Shown one piece after another: positions 12,682-26,605 of a stretch of 64,000 bases of DNA. Numbering within the stretch: the stretch's first letter is position 1; each line of letters begins with the position of its first letter. Origin of the DNA: Plasmopara viticola (Eukaryota > Oomycota > Peronosporomycetes > Peronosporales > Peronosporaceae); NCBI GenBank assembly GCA_001695595.3, contig MBPM02000068.1, positions 124,001 to 188,000 of the forward strand. The letters run 5' to 3'. Below the pieces are notes generated by a model. That model was not told the origin of the DNA. It saw only the letters and a list, made by a program, of their open reading frames with translations, and did not search any database. The position numbers and the translations under genes were made by a program.

Positions 12682-13289
12682 CGATTCAGTCCAACACGAA
12701 CACGCAAGGCGCAGAATAAGTCATTGGAATTTCTGATTTTTCGACGCGTACACAATAGTGGCGATTGAATGACTTACATTATTGGAATCTTACCAGGTAG
12801 TAACGTTCAGTACGTTCTCATTTATGTCCTCTTCACAGCCGTCTCGTCCAAGTTGTTCAATCACAAACCATAAGCGACAACTATTCTAATTGAACCGCTA
12901 CATGCGTGCCGTGCTGCTGACATAAATGATTTGGCATGTTGACAAAAGTGAGAAGAATTTAACTTTCGCTTTCTATTGCGCTCCGGTTTAAAGCGCCGGA
13001 CAGCGTATCATTGCGAAATGTCGTACCTAAGAAAGAAAACATACTTGACTTAAGGCATCGACCTTTTCAGAAAGATGATGCTCGAGACAATTTTCGGCCT
13101 TTCCTGGACATAGCAATCGTGGTAAAGAAAAAGACGCTTTCATTAGCGCAAATATACCCTTTCAGCTTTCACTTACGATTTCTATCGCGAGAAACGATGA
13201 AAGCCATGAAGATTGTGACAGAACAGGATGATGACGTTCGTTTGGATGACTCAGACACTTAAGACTCACTGTTAGTCGTACCGATTTTG
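12682..13289. repeat. Type X monomer, copy 2
   Basis: This 608-bp copy is nearly identical to the copy at 10252 and lies 2,430 bases (four monomers) downstream. The similarity extends into both neighbouring monomers, so the two belong to a duplicated block of about 1.1 kb. Confidence 0.87.
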
Positions 13290-13863
13290 CGATTCAGTCC
13301 AACACGTACACGCAAGGCGCGTAATAAGTCATTGGCATCTCTGATGATTCAACGAGTACACAATGATAGGGATTGAATGACTTAGATTATTGAAATTAAA
13401 CCAGGTTGACTCGTAAAACACGTCCGGTGATTCGGTCGTTTATGTCTTCTAAACAGCCGTCTCGTCCATGTTGTCCAGTCACAAATCATAAAGCGACAGC
13501 TATGCCGATTTTTTCGCTACATGCGTGGCCTGTTGCTGACATAATTGAGTTGGTATGTGGTCAGGAGTGAGAAGATATCAACCCCTCCCTTTTGCTCCCT
13601 GGACAAATGCGTCAGACAGCGTACCATTGCGAAATGTCGTACCTAAGGAAGAAAACACACTTGGCTTAAGACATCAAACTTTACAAGAAATATGATGCTT
13701 TAAACTATATTCGACCTTTCCTGGACATAGCAATCGTGGTAAAGAAAAAGACGCTTTCATTAGCGCAAATATACCCTTTCAGCTTTCACTTACGATTTCT
13801 ATTGCGAGAAACGATGAAAGCCAAGAAGATTGTGACAGAACAGGATGATGACGTTCGTTGGAT

Positions 13864-13877
13864 GACTCAACTCAACA
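13864..13877. repeat. Monomer-boundary deletion junction 2
   Basis: GATGACTCA-ACTC-AACACG has the same architecture as the junction near 9641, with one base of the four-base filler changed. It again removes CTTAAG, the downstream GTCGTACC box and the anchor. Confidence 0.84.
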
Positions 13878-14214
13878 CGTACACGCAAGGCGCGTAATAA
13901 GTCATTGGCATCTCTGATGATTCAACGAGTACACAATGATAGCGATTGATGATTAGATTATTAAATTAAACCAGGTTGACTCGTAAAACACGTCCGGTGA
14001 TTCGGTCGTTTATGTCTTCTAAACAGCCGTCTCGTCCATGTTGTCCAGTCACAAACCATAAAGCGACAGCTATGCCGATTTTTTCGCTACATGCGTAGCG
14101 TGTTGCTGACATAATTGAGTTGGTATGTGTCAGGAGTGAGAAGATATCAACCCCTCCCTTTTGCTCCCTGGACAAATGCGTCAGACAGCGTACCATTGCG
14201 AAATGTCGTACCTA

Positions 14215-14800
14215 AAGAAAGAAACTTGGCTTAAGGCATCAACCTTTCAAGAAATATGATGCTTGAAACTTTTCGACCTTTCCTGGACATAGCAATCGTG
14301 GTAAGAAAAAGACGCTTTCATTAGCGCTAATTTACCCTTTAAGCTTTCACTTACGTTATGCTGCGAAAACGATGAAGACAAGAAGATTATGACAGAACAG
14401 GATGATGCGTTCGTTTGGGTCCAGACTTAAGACTCACTGTTAGTCGTACGATTTTGCGATTCAGTCCAACACGAACACGCAAGGCGCGAATAAGTCATTG
14501 GAATTCTGATTTCGACGAGTACACAATATGGCGATTGAATGACTTACATTATTGGAATCTTACCAGGTAGTAACGTTCAGTACGTCCTCATTTATGTCCT
14601 CTTCACAGCCGTCTCGTCTAAGTTGTTCAATCACAAACCATAAGCGACAACTATTCTAATTCGCTACATGCGTGCCGTGTTGCTGACATAAATGATTTGG
14701 CATGTTGACAAGTGAGAAGAATTTAGCTTCCTTTCTATTGCGCTCCGGAAAAGCGCCGACAGCGTATCATTGCGAAATGTCGTACCTAAGAAAGAAAACA
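14215..14800. repeat. Blended X/Y zone 1
   Basis: The sequence alternates agreement with X and with Y, and bases are missing where the two types differ. Examples are CGTTATGCTGCGAAAACG (X CGGTTATGGCTGCGAAAAACG, Y CGATTTCTATTGCGAGAAACG) and GTCGTACGATTTTGCG (X GTCGTAACGATTTTGCG, Y GTCGTACCGATTTTGCG). It covers the end of the monomer near 13870 and the first part of the one at 14457. Confidence 0.75.
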
Positions 14801-16614
14801 TACTTGACTTAAGGCATCGACCTTTTTAAGAAAGATGATGCTCGAGACTATTTTCGACCTTTCCTGGACATAGCAATCGTGGTAAAGAAAAAGACGCTTT
14901 CATTAGCGCAAATGTACCCTTTCAGCTTTCACTTACGATTTCTATCGCGAGAAACGATGAAAGCCAAGAAGATTGTGACAGAACAGGATGATGACGTTCG
15001 TTTGGATGACTCAGACACTTAAGACTCACTGTTAGTCGTACCGATTTGCGATTCAGTCCAACACGTACACGCAAGGCGCGTAATAAGTCATTGGCATCTC
15101 TGATGATTCAACGAGTACACAATGATAGCGATTGAATGACTTAGATTATTGAAATTAAACCAGGTTGACTCGTAAAACACGTCCGGTGATTCGGTCGTTT
15201 ATGTCTTCTAAACAGCCGTCTCGTCCATGTTGTCCAGTCACAAACCATAAAGCGACAGCTATGCCGATTTTTTCGCTACATGCGTGGCGTGTTGCTGACA
15301 TAATTGAGTTGGTATGTGGTCAGGAGTGAGAAGATCCCTTTTGCTCCCTGGACAAATGCGTCAGACAGCGTACCATTGCGAAATGTCGTACCTAAGGAAG
15401 AAAACACACTTGGCTTAAGGCATCAAACTTTACAAGAAATATGATGCTTAAAACTATATTCGACCTTTCCTGGACATAGCAATCGTGGTAAAGAAAAAGA
15501 CGCTTTCATTAGCGCAAATATACCCTTTCAGCTTTCACTTACGATTTCTATTGCGAGAAACGATGAAAGCCAAGAAGATTGTGACAGAACAGGATGATGA
15601 CGTTCGTTTGGATGACTCAGACACTTAAGACTCACTGTTAGTCGTACCGATTTTGCGATTCAGTCCAACACGTACACGCAAGGCGCGTAATAAGTCATTG
15701 GCATCTCTGATGATTCAACGAGTACACAATGATGGCTTGAATGACTTAGATTTTGAAATCAAACCAGGTTGACACGTAAAAAACGTCCGGTAATTCGGTC
15801 GCTTATGTCTTCTACACAGCCGTCTCATCCATGTTGTCCAGTCACAAACCATAAAGCGAGAGCTATGCCGATTTTTCGCTACATGCGTGCGTGTTGCTGA
15901 CATAATTGAGTTGGTATGTGTCAGGAGTGAGAAGATATCAACCTCCCTTTTGCTCCCTGGACAAATGCGTCAGACAGCGTACCATTGCGAAATGTCGTAC
16001 CTAAGGAAAAAAATATACTTGGCTCAAGGCATCAAACTTTTCAAGAAATATGATGCTTGAAACTTTTTTCGACCTTTTCTGGACATAGCAATCGTGGTAA
16101 AGAAAAAGACGCTTTCATTAGCGCAAATAAACCCTTTTAGCTTTCACTTACGATTTCTATCGCGAGAAACGATGAAAGCCAAGAAGATTGTGACAGAACA
16201 GGATGATGACGTTCGTTTGGATGACTCAGACACTTAAGACTCACTGTTAGTCGTACCGATTTTGCGATTCAGTCCAACACGTACACGCAAGGCGCGTATT
16301 AAGTCATTTGCATCTCTGATGATTCAACGAGTACACAATGATGGCGATTGAATGACTTAGATTTTGAAATTAAACCAGGTTGACACGTAAAACACGTCCG
16401 GTGATTCGGTCGTTTATGTCTTCTACAAGCCGTCTCGTCCATGTTGTCCAGTCACAAACCATAAAGCGACAGCTATGCCGATTTTTCGCTACATGCGTGA
16501 CGTGTTGCTGACATAATTGAGTTGGTATGTGTCAGGAGTGAGAAGATATCAACCTCCCTTTTGCTCCCTGGACAAATGCGTCAGACAGCGTACCATTGCG
16601 AAATGTCGTACCTA

Positions 16615-17190
16615 AGAAAGAAATACTTGGCTTAAGGCATCAACCTTTTCAAGAAATATGATGCTTGAAACTATTTCGACCTTTCCTGGACATAGCAATC
16701 GTGGTAAGAAAAATACGCTTTCATTAGCGCAAATTACCCTTTCAGCTTTCACTTACGATTTCTGCGAAAACGATGAAAGCAAGAAGATTGTGACAGAACA
16801 GGATGATGCGTTCGTTTGATTCAGACTTAAGACTCACTGTTAGTCGTACGATTTGCGATTCAGTCCAACACGACACGCAAGGCGCGTAATAAGTCATTGG
16901 CATCTCTGATTTCAACGAGTACACAATATGGCGATTGAATGACTTAGATTATTGAATCTTACCAGGTAGTAACGTTCAGTACGTTCTCATTTATGTCTTC
17001 ACAGCCGTCTCGTCCATGTTGTCCAGTCACAAACCATAAAGACAACTATTCCGATTCGCTACATGCGTGCCGTGTTGCTGACATAATTGATTGGTATGTG
17101 ACAAAAGTGAGAAGAATTCAACTCCCTTTTGCTCCCGGAAAAGCGTCAGACAGCGTACCATTGCGAAATGTCGTACCTAAGAAAGAAAAC
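16615..17190. repeat. Blended X/Y zone 2
   Basis: This zone spans the end of the 16265 monomer and most of the 16856 monomer (584 bp). AACACGACACGC lacks the base that is A in X and T in Y. TCTGATTTCAACGAG, ATAATTGATTGGTATGTGAC and GCTCCCGGAAAAGCGTC likewise have gaps at X/Y differences. Confidence 0.77.
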
Positions 17191-20100
17191 ATACTTGACT
17201 TAAGGCATCGACCTTTTCAAGATAAATGATGCTCGAGACTATTTTCGACGTTTCCTGGACATAGCAATCGTGGTAAAAAAAAGACGCTTTCATTAGCGCA
17301 AATATACCCTTTTAGCTTTCACTTACGATTTCTATCGCGAGAAACGATGAAAGCCAAGAAGATTGTGACAGAACAGGATGATGACGTTCGTTTGGATGAC
17401 TCAGACACTTAAGACTCACTGTTAGTCGTACCGATTTTGCGATTCAGTCCAACACGTACACGCAAGGCGCGTAATAAGTCATTGGCATCTCTGATGATTC
17501 AACGAGTACACAATGATAGCGATTGAATGATTTAGATTATTGAAATTAAACCAGGTTGACTCGTAAAACACGTCCGGTGATTCGGTCGTTTATGTCTTCT
17601 AAACAGCCGTCTCGTCCATGTTGTCCAGTCACAAACCATAAAGCGACAGCTATGCCGATTTTTTCGCTACATGCGTAGCGTGTTGCTGACATAATTGAGT
17701 TGGTATGTGTCAGGAGTGAGAAGATATCAACCCCTCCCTTTTGCTCCCTGGACAAATGCGTCAGACAGCGTACCATTGCGAAATGTCGTACCTAAGGAAG
17801 AAAACACACTTGGCTTAAGGCATCGACCATTTCAAGAAAGATGATGCTCGAGACTATTTTCGACCTTTCCTGGACATAGCAATCGTGGTAAAGAAAAAGA
17901 CGCTTTCATTAGCGCAAATATACCCTTTCAGCTTTCATTTACGAATTCCATCGCGAGAAACGATGAAAGCCAAGAAGATTGTGACAGAACAGGATGATGA
18001 CGTTCGTTTGGATGACTCAGACACTTAAGACTCACTGTTAGTCGTACCGATTTTGCGATTCAGTCCAACACGTACACGCAAGGCGCGTAATAAGTCATTG
18101 GCATCTCTGATGATTCAACGAGTACACAATGATAGCGATTGAATGATTTAGATTATTGAAATTAAACCAGGTTGACTCGTAAAACACGTCCGGTGATTCG
18201 GTCGTTTATGTCTTCTAAACAGCCGTCTCGTCCATGTTGTCCAGTCACAAACCATAAAGCGACAGCTATGCCGATTTTTTCGCTACATGCGTGGCGTGTT
18301 GCTGACATAATTGAGTTGGTATGTGGTCAGGAGTGAGAAGATATCAACCCCTCCCTTTTGCTCCCTGGACAAATGCGTCAGACAGCGTACCATTGCGAAA
18401 TGTCGTACCTAAGGAAGAAAACACACTTGGCTTAAGGCATCGACCATTTCAAGAAAAATGATGCTCGAGACTATTTTCGACCTTTCCTGGACATAGCAAT
18501 CGTGGTAAAGAAAAAGACGCTTTCATTAGCGCAAATGTACCCTTTCAGCTTTCACTTACGATTTCTATCGCGAGAAACGATGAAAGCCAAGAAGATTGTG
18601 ACAGAACAGGATGATGACGTTCGTTTGGATGACTCAGACACTTAAGACTCACTGTTAGTCGTACCGATTTTGCGATTCAGTCCAACACGTACACGCAAGG
18701 CGCGTAATAAGTCATTGGCATCTCTGATGATTCAACGAGTACACAATGATAGCGATTGAATGATTTAGATTATTGAAATTAAACCAGGTTGACTCGTAAA
18801 ACACGTCCGGTGATTCGGTCGTTTATGTCTTCTACAGCCGTCTCGTCCATGTTGTCCAGTCACAAACCATAAAGCGACAGCTATGCCGATTTTTTCGCTA
18901 CATGCGTAGCGTGTTGCTGACATAATTGAGTTGGTATGTGTCAGGAGTGAGAAGATATCAACCCCTCCCTTTTGCTCCCTGGACAAATGCGTCAGACAGC
19001 GTACCATTGCGAAATGTCGTACCTAAGGAAAAAACTTGGCTTAAGGCATCGACCTTTCAAGAAAATGATGCTCGAGACTATTTCGACCTTTCCTGGACAT
19101 AGCAATCGTGGTAAAGAAAAAGACGCTTTCATTAGCGCAAATATACCCTTTCAGCTTTCACTTACGATTTCTATTGCGAGAAACGATGAAAGCCAAGAAG
19201 ATTGTGACAGAACAGGATGATGACGTTCGTTTGGATGACTCAGACACTTAAGACTCACTGTTAGTCGTACCGATTTTGCGATTCAGTCCAACACGTACAC
19301 GCAAGGCGCGTAATAAGTCATTGGCATCTCTGATGATTCAACGAGTACACAATGATAGCGATTGAATGATTAGATTATTGAAATTAAACCAGGTTGACTC
19401 GTAAAACACGTCCGGTGATTCGGTCGTTTATGTCTTCTAAACAGCCGTCTCGTCCATGTTGTCCAGTCACAAACCATAAAGCGAAGCTATGCCGATTTCT
19501 TCGCTACATGCGTGGCCTGTTGCTGACATAATTGAGTTGGTATGTGTCAGGAGTGAGAAGATATCAACCCCTCCCTTTTGCTCCCTGGACAAATGCGTCA
19601 GACAGCGTACCATTGCGAAATGTCGTACCTAAGAAAGAAAACATACTTGACTTAAGGCATCGACCTTTCAAGAAAGATGATGCTCGAACTATTTCGACCT
19701 TTCCTGGACATAGCAATCGTGGTAAAGAAAAAGACGCTTTTATTAGCGCAAATATACCCTTTCAGCTTTCACTTACGATTTCTATTGCGAGAAACGATGA
19801 AAGCCAAGAAGATTGTGACAGAACAGGATGATGACGTTCGTTTGGATGACTCAGACACTTAAGACTCACTGTTAGTCGTACCGATTTTGCGATTCAGTCC
19901 AACACGTACACGCAAGGCGCGTAATAAGTCATTGGCATCTCTGATGATTCAACGAGTACACAATGATAGCGATTGAATGACTTAGATTTTGAAATTAAAC
20001 CAGGTTGACTCGTAAAACGTCCGGTGATTCGGTCGTTTATGTCTTCTAAACAGCCGTCTCGTCCATGTTGTCCAGTCACAAACCATAAAGCGACAGCTAT

Positions 20101-23100
20101 GCCGATTTTTTCGCTACATGCGTGGCCTGTTGCTGACATAATTGAGTTGGTATGTGGTCAGGAGTGAGAAGATATCAACCCCTCCCTTTTGCTCCCTGGA
20201 CAAATGCGTCAGACAGCGTACCATTGCGAAATGTCGTACCTAAGAAAGAAATCGTACCTGGCTTAAGGCATCAAACTTTACAAGAAATATGATGCTTTAA
20301 ACTATATTCGACCTTTCCTGGAAACAGCAATCGTGGTAAAGAAAAAGACGCATTCATTAGCGCAAATGTACCCTTTCAGCTTTCACTTACGATTTCTATC
20401 GCGAGAAACGATGAAAGCCAAGAAGATTGTGACAGAACAGGATGATGACGTTCGTTTGGATGACTCAGACACTTAAGACTCACTGTTAGTCGTACCGATT
20501 TTGCGATTCAGTCCAACACGTACACGCAAGGCGCGTAATAAGTCATTGGCATCTCTGATGATTCAACGAGTACACAATGATAGCGATTGAATCACTTAGA
20601 TTATTGTAATTAAACCAGGTTGACTCGTAAAACTTGTCCGGTGATTCGGTCGTTTATGTCTTCTAAACAGCCGTCTCGTCCATGTTGTCCAGTCACAAAC
20701 CATAAAGCGACAGCTATGCCGATTTTTTCGCTACATGCGTGGCGTGTTGCTGACATAATTGAGTTGGTATGTGGTCAGGAGTGAGAAGATATCAACTCCT
20801 CCCTTTTGCTCCCTGGACAAATGCGTCAGACAGCGTACCATTGCGAAATGTCGTACCTAAGGAAGAAAACACCTTGGCTTAAGGCATCAAACTTTACAAG
20901 AAATATGATGCTTAAACTATATTCGACCTTTCCTGGACAAAGCAATCGTGGTAAAGAAAAAGACGCTTTCATTAGCGCAAATATACCCTTTCAGCTTTCA
21001 CTTACGATTTCTATTGCGAGAAACGATGAAAGCCAAGAAGATTGTGACAGAACAGGATGATGACGTTCTTTTGGATGACTCAGACACTTAAGACTCACTG
21101 TTAGTCGTACCGATTCTGCGATTCAGTCCAACACGTACACGCAAGGCGCGTAATAAGTCATTGGCATCTCTGATGATTCAACGAGTACACAATGATCGCG
21201 ATTAAATGACTTAGATTATTGAATTTAAACCAGGTTGACTCGTAAAACGTCCGGTGATTCGGTCGTTTATGTCTTCTAAACAGCCGTCTCGTCCATGTTG
21301 TCCAGTCACAAACCATAAAGCGACAGCTATGCCGATTTTTTCGCTACATGCGTGGCCTGTTGCTGACATAATTGAGTTGGTATGTAGTCAGGAGTGAGAA
21401 GATATCCCCCTCCCTTTTGCTCCCTGGACAAATGCGTCAGACAGCGTACCATTGCGAAATGTCGAACCTAAGGAAAAAACTTGGCTTAAGGCATCAAACT
21501 TTCACAATATGATGCTTAAAACTATATTCGACCTTTCCTGGACATAGCAATCGTGGTAAAGAAAAAGACGCTTTCATTAGCGCAAATATACCCTTTCAGC
21601 TTTCACTTACGATTTCTATTGCGAGAAACGATGAAAGCCAAGAAGATTGTGACAGAACAGGATGATGACGTTCGTTTGGATGACTCAGACACTTAAGACT
21701 CACTGTTAGTCGTACCGATTTTGCGATTCAGTCCAACACGTACACGCAAGGCGCGTAATAAGTCATTGGCATCTCTGATGATTCAACGAGTACACAATGA
21801 TAGCGATTGAATGATTAAGATTATTGAAATTAAACCAGGTTGACTCGTAAAACACGTCCGGTGATTCGGTCGTTTATGTCTTCTAAACAGCCGTCTCGTC
21901 CATGTTGTCCAGTCACAAACCATAAAGCGACAGCTATGCCGATTTTTTCGCTACATGCGTGGCCTGTTGCTGACATAATTGAGTTGGTATGTGGTCAGGA
22001 GTGTGATGATATCAACCCTCCCTTTTGCTCCCTGGACAAATGCGTCAGACAGCGTACCATTGCGAAATGTCGTACCTAAGGAAGAAAACACACTTGGCTT
22101 AAGGCATCGACCATTTCAAGAAAGATGATGCTCGAGACTATTTTCGACCTTTCCTGGACATAGCAATCGTGGTAAAGAAAAAGACGCTTTCATTAGCGCA
22201 AATATACCCTTTCAGCTTTCACTTACGATTTCTATCGCGAGAAACGATGAAAGCGAAGAAGATTGTGACAGAACAGGATGATGACGTTCGTTTGGATGAC
22301 TCAGACGCTTAAGACTCACTGTTAGTCGTACCGATTTTGCGATTCAGTCCAACACGTACACGCAAGGCGCGTAATAAGTCATTGGCATCTCTGATGATTC
22401 AACGAGTACACAATGATAGCTATTGTATGATTAGATTATTAAAATTAAACCAGGTTGACTCGTAAAACACGTCCGGTGATTCGGTCGTTTATGTCTTCTA
22501 AACAGCCGTCTCGTCCATGTTGTCCAGTCACAAACCATAAAGCGACAGCTATGCCGATTTTTTCGCTACATGCGTGGCGTGTTGCTGACATAATTGAGTT
22601 GGTATGTGTCAGGAGTGAGAAGATATCAACCCCTCCCTTTTGCTCCCTGGACAAATGCGTCAGACAGCGTACCATTGCGAAATGTCGTACCTAAGGAAGA
22701 AAACACACTTGGCTTAAGGCATCGACCATTTCAAGAAAGATGATGCTCGAGACTATTTTCGACCTTTCCTGGACATAGCAATCGTGGTAAAGAAAAAGAC
22801 GCTTTCATTAGCGCAAATATACCCTTTCAGCTTTCACTTACGATTTCTATTGCGAGAAACGATGAAAGCCAAGAAGATTGTGACAGAACAGGATGATGAC
22901 GTTCGTTTGGATGACTCAGACACTTAAGACTCACTGTTAGTCGTACCGATTTTGCGATTCAGTCCAACACGTACACGCAAGGCGCGTAATAAGTCATTGG
23001 CATCTCTGATGATTCAACGAGTACACAATGATAGCGATTGAATGACTTAGATTTTGAAATTAAACCAGGTTGACTCGTAAAACTTGTCCGGTGATTCGGT

Positions 23101-25411
23101 CGTTTATGTCTTCTAAAGCCGTCTCGTCCATGTTGTCCAGTCACAAACCATAAAGCGACAGCTATGCCGAATTTTTCGCTACATGCGTGGCGTGTTGCTG
23201 ACATAATTGAGTTGGTATGTGGTCAGGAGTGAGAAGATATCAACCCCTCCCTTTTGCTCCCTGGACAAATGCGTCAGACAGCGTACCATTGCGAAATGTC
23301 GTACCTAAGGAAGAAAACACACTTGGCTTAAGACATCAAACTTTACAAGAAATATGATGCTTTAAACTATATTCGACCTTTCCTGGACATAGCAAACGTG
23401 GTAAAGAAAAAGACGCTTTCATTAGCGCAAATATACCCTTTCAGCTTTCACTTACGATTTCTATTGCGGGAAACGATGAAAGCTAAGAAGATTGTGACAG
23501 AACAGGATGATGACGTTCGTTTGGATGACTCAGACACTTAAGACTCACTGTTAGTCGTACCGATTTTGCGATTCAGTCCAACACGTACACGCAAGGCGCG
23601 TAATAAGTCATTGGCATCTCTGATGATTCAACGAGTACACAATGATAGCGATTGAATGACTTAGATTATTGTAATTAAACCAGGTTGACTCGTGAAACAC
23701 GTCCGGTTATTCGGTCGTTTATGTCTTCTAAACAGCCGTCTCGTCCCTGTTGTCCAGTCACAAACCATAAAGCGACAGCTATGCCGAATTTCTCGCTACA
23801 TGCGTGGCGTGTTGCTGACATAATTGAGTTGGTATGTGGTCAGGAGTGAGAAGATATCAACCCCTCCCTTTTGCTCCCTGGACAAATGCGTCAGACAGCG
23901 TACCATTGCGAAATGTCGTACCTAAGAAAGAAATCGTACCTGGCTTAAGGCATCAAACTTTACAAGAAATATGATGCTTTAAACTATTTTCGACCTTTCC
24001 TGGAAACAGCAATCGTGGTAAAGAAAAAGACGCATTCATTAGCGCAAATGTACCCTTTCAGCTTTCACTTACGATTTCTATCGCGAGAAACGATGAAAGC
24101 CAAGAAGATTGTGACAGAACAGGATGATGACGTTCGTTTGGATGACTCAGACACTTAAGACTCACTGTTAGTCGTACCGAAGTTGCGATTCAGTCCAACA
24201 CGTACACGCAAGGCGCGTAATAAGTCATTGGCATCTCTGATGATTCAACGAGTACACAATGATAGCGATTGAATGATTTAGATTATTGTAATTAAACCAG
24301 GTTGACTCGTAAAACTTGTCCGGTGATTCGGTCGTTTATGTCTTCTAAACAGCCGTCTCGTCCATGTTGTCCAGTCACAAACCATAAAGCGACAGCTATG
24401 CCGATTTTTTCGCTACATGCGTGACGTGTTGCTGACATAATTGAGTTGGTATGTGGTCAGGAGTGAGAAGATATCAACTCCTCCCTTTTGCTCCCTAGAC
24501 AAATGCGTCAGACAGCGCACCATTGCGAAATGTCGTACCTAAGGAACAAAACTTGGCTTAACGCATCAAACATTACATTATATGAATCTTAAAACTACAT
24601 TCGACCTTTCCTGGACAAAGCAATCGTGGTAAAGAAAAAGACGCTTTCATTAGCGCAAATATACCCTTTTAGCTTTCCCTTACGATTTCCATTGCGAGAA
24701 ACAACGAAAGCCAAGAAGATTGTGACAAAACAGGATGATGACGTTCGTTTGGATGACTCAGACACTTAAGACTCACTGTAAGTCGTACCGATTTTGCGAT
24801 TCAGTCCAACACGTACACGCAAGGCGCGTAATAAGTCATTGGCATCTCTGATGATTCAACGAGTACACAATTATAGCGATTGAATGATTAAGATTATTGA
24901 AATTAAACCAGGTTGACTCGTAAAACACGTCCGGTGATTCGGTCGTTTATGTCTTCTAAACAGCCGTCTCGTCCATGTTGTCCAGTCACAAACCATAAAG
25001 CGACAGCTATGCCGATTTTTTCGCTACATGCGTGGCCTGTTGCTGACATAATTGAGTTGGTATGTGGTCAGGAGTGAGAAGATATCAACCCCTCCCTTTT
25101 GCTCCCTGGACAAATGCGTCAGACAGCGTACCATTGCGAAATGTCGTACCTAAGAAGAAACATACTTGACTTAAGGCGTCGACCTTATCAAGAAAGATGA
25201 TGCACGAGACTATTTTCGACCTTTCCTGGACATAGCAATCGTGGTTAAGAAAAAGACGCTTTCATTAGCGCAAATATACCCTTTCAGCTTTCACTTACGA
25301 TTTCTATCGCGAGAAACGATGAAAGCCAAGAAGATTGTGACAGAACAGGATGATGACGTTCGTTTGGATGACTCAGACGCTTAAGACTCACTGTTAGTCG
25401 TACCGATTTTG

Positions 25412-26001
25412 CGATTCAGTCCAACACGTACACGCAAGGCGCGTGTAAGTCATTGGCATCTCTGATGATTCAACGAGTACACAATAGTGGCGATTGAATG
25501 ACTTAGATTATTGAATTTACCAGGTAGTAACGTCAGTACGTCTCATTTATGTCTTCACAGCCGTCTCGTCTAAGTTGTCCAGTCACAAACCATAAAGCGA
25601 CAACTATTTAATTCGCTACATGCGTGCCGTGTTGCTGACATAATGATTTGGCATGTTGACAAAAGTGAGAAGAATTTAACTTTCCTTTCTATTGCTCCCG
25701 GAAAAGCGCCAGACAGCGTACCATTGCGAAATGTCGTACCTAAGAAAGAAAACATACTTGACTTAAGGCATCGACCTTTTCAAGAAAGATGATGCTCGAG
25801 ACTATTTCGACCTTTCCTGGACATAGCAATCGTGGTAAAGAAAAAGACGCTTTCATTAGCGCAAATATACCCTTTCAGCTTTCACTTACGATTTCTATTG
25901 CGAGAAACGATGAAAGCCAAGAAGATTGTGACAGAACAGGATGATGACGTTCGTTTGGATGACTCAGACACTTAAGACTCACTGTTAGTCGTACCGATTT
26001 G
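25412..26001. repeat. Blended X/Y monomer (590 bp)
   Basis: The X marker CAGGTAGTAACG is present but shortened downstream (GTCAGTACGTCTCATTT). GTGACATAATGATTTGG-like and TTTCTATTGCTCCCGG segments are intermediates between X and Y with missing bases. The erosion is concentrated at 25435-25700, and the rest of the monomer is normal Y. Confidence 0.72.
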
Positions 26002-26605
26002 CGATTCAGTCCAACACGTACACGCAAGGCGCGTAATAAGTCATTGGCATCTCTGATGATTCAACGAGTACACAATGATAGGGATTGAGTGACTAAGATT
26101 ATTGAAATTAAACCAGGTTGACTCGTAAAACACGTCCGGTGATTCGGTCGTTTATGTCTTCTAAACAGCCGTCTCGTCCATGTTGTCCAGTCACAAACAT
26201 AAAGCGACAGCTATGCCGATTTTTTCGCTACATGCGTGGCCTGTTGCTGACATAATTGAGTTGGTATGTGGTCAGGAGTGAGAAGATCTTTTTGCTCCCT
26301 GGACAAATGTGTCAGACAGCGTACCATTGCGAAATGTCGTACCTAAGGAAGAAAACACACTTGGCTTAAGGCATCAAACTTTACAAGAAATATGATGCTT
26401 AAACTATATTCGACCTTTCCTGGACATATCAATCGTGGTAAAGAAAAAGACGCTTTCATTAGCGCAAATATACCCTTTTAGCTTTCACTTACGATTTCTA
26501 TTGCGAGAAACGATGAAAGCCAAGAAGATTGTGACAGAACAGGATGATGACGTTCGTTTGGATGACTCAGACACTTAAGACTCACTGTTAGTCGTACCGA
26601 GCTTG

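Larger units (their letters stand above)
8447..17439. repeat. Transition block: B-like, X, Y and blended monomers
   Basis: Monomers start at 8447, 9071, about 9641, 10252, 10861, 11467, 12084, 12682, 13290, about 13870, 14457, 15049, 15656, 16265 and 16856. The 8447 copy is B-like (GCGCCCCGGATAAAGGCGGC) but lacks the B insertion. X monomers are at 10252 and 12682. The monomers at 10861, 11467, 12084, 13290, 15049, 15656 and 16265 are largely Y. The others are recombinant or blended. Lengths are 584-624 for intact copies and shorter for the two that join across a deletion. Confidence 0.9.
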
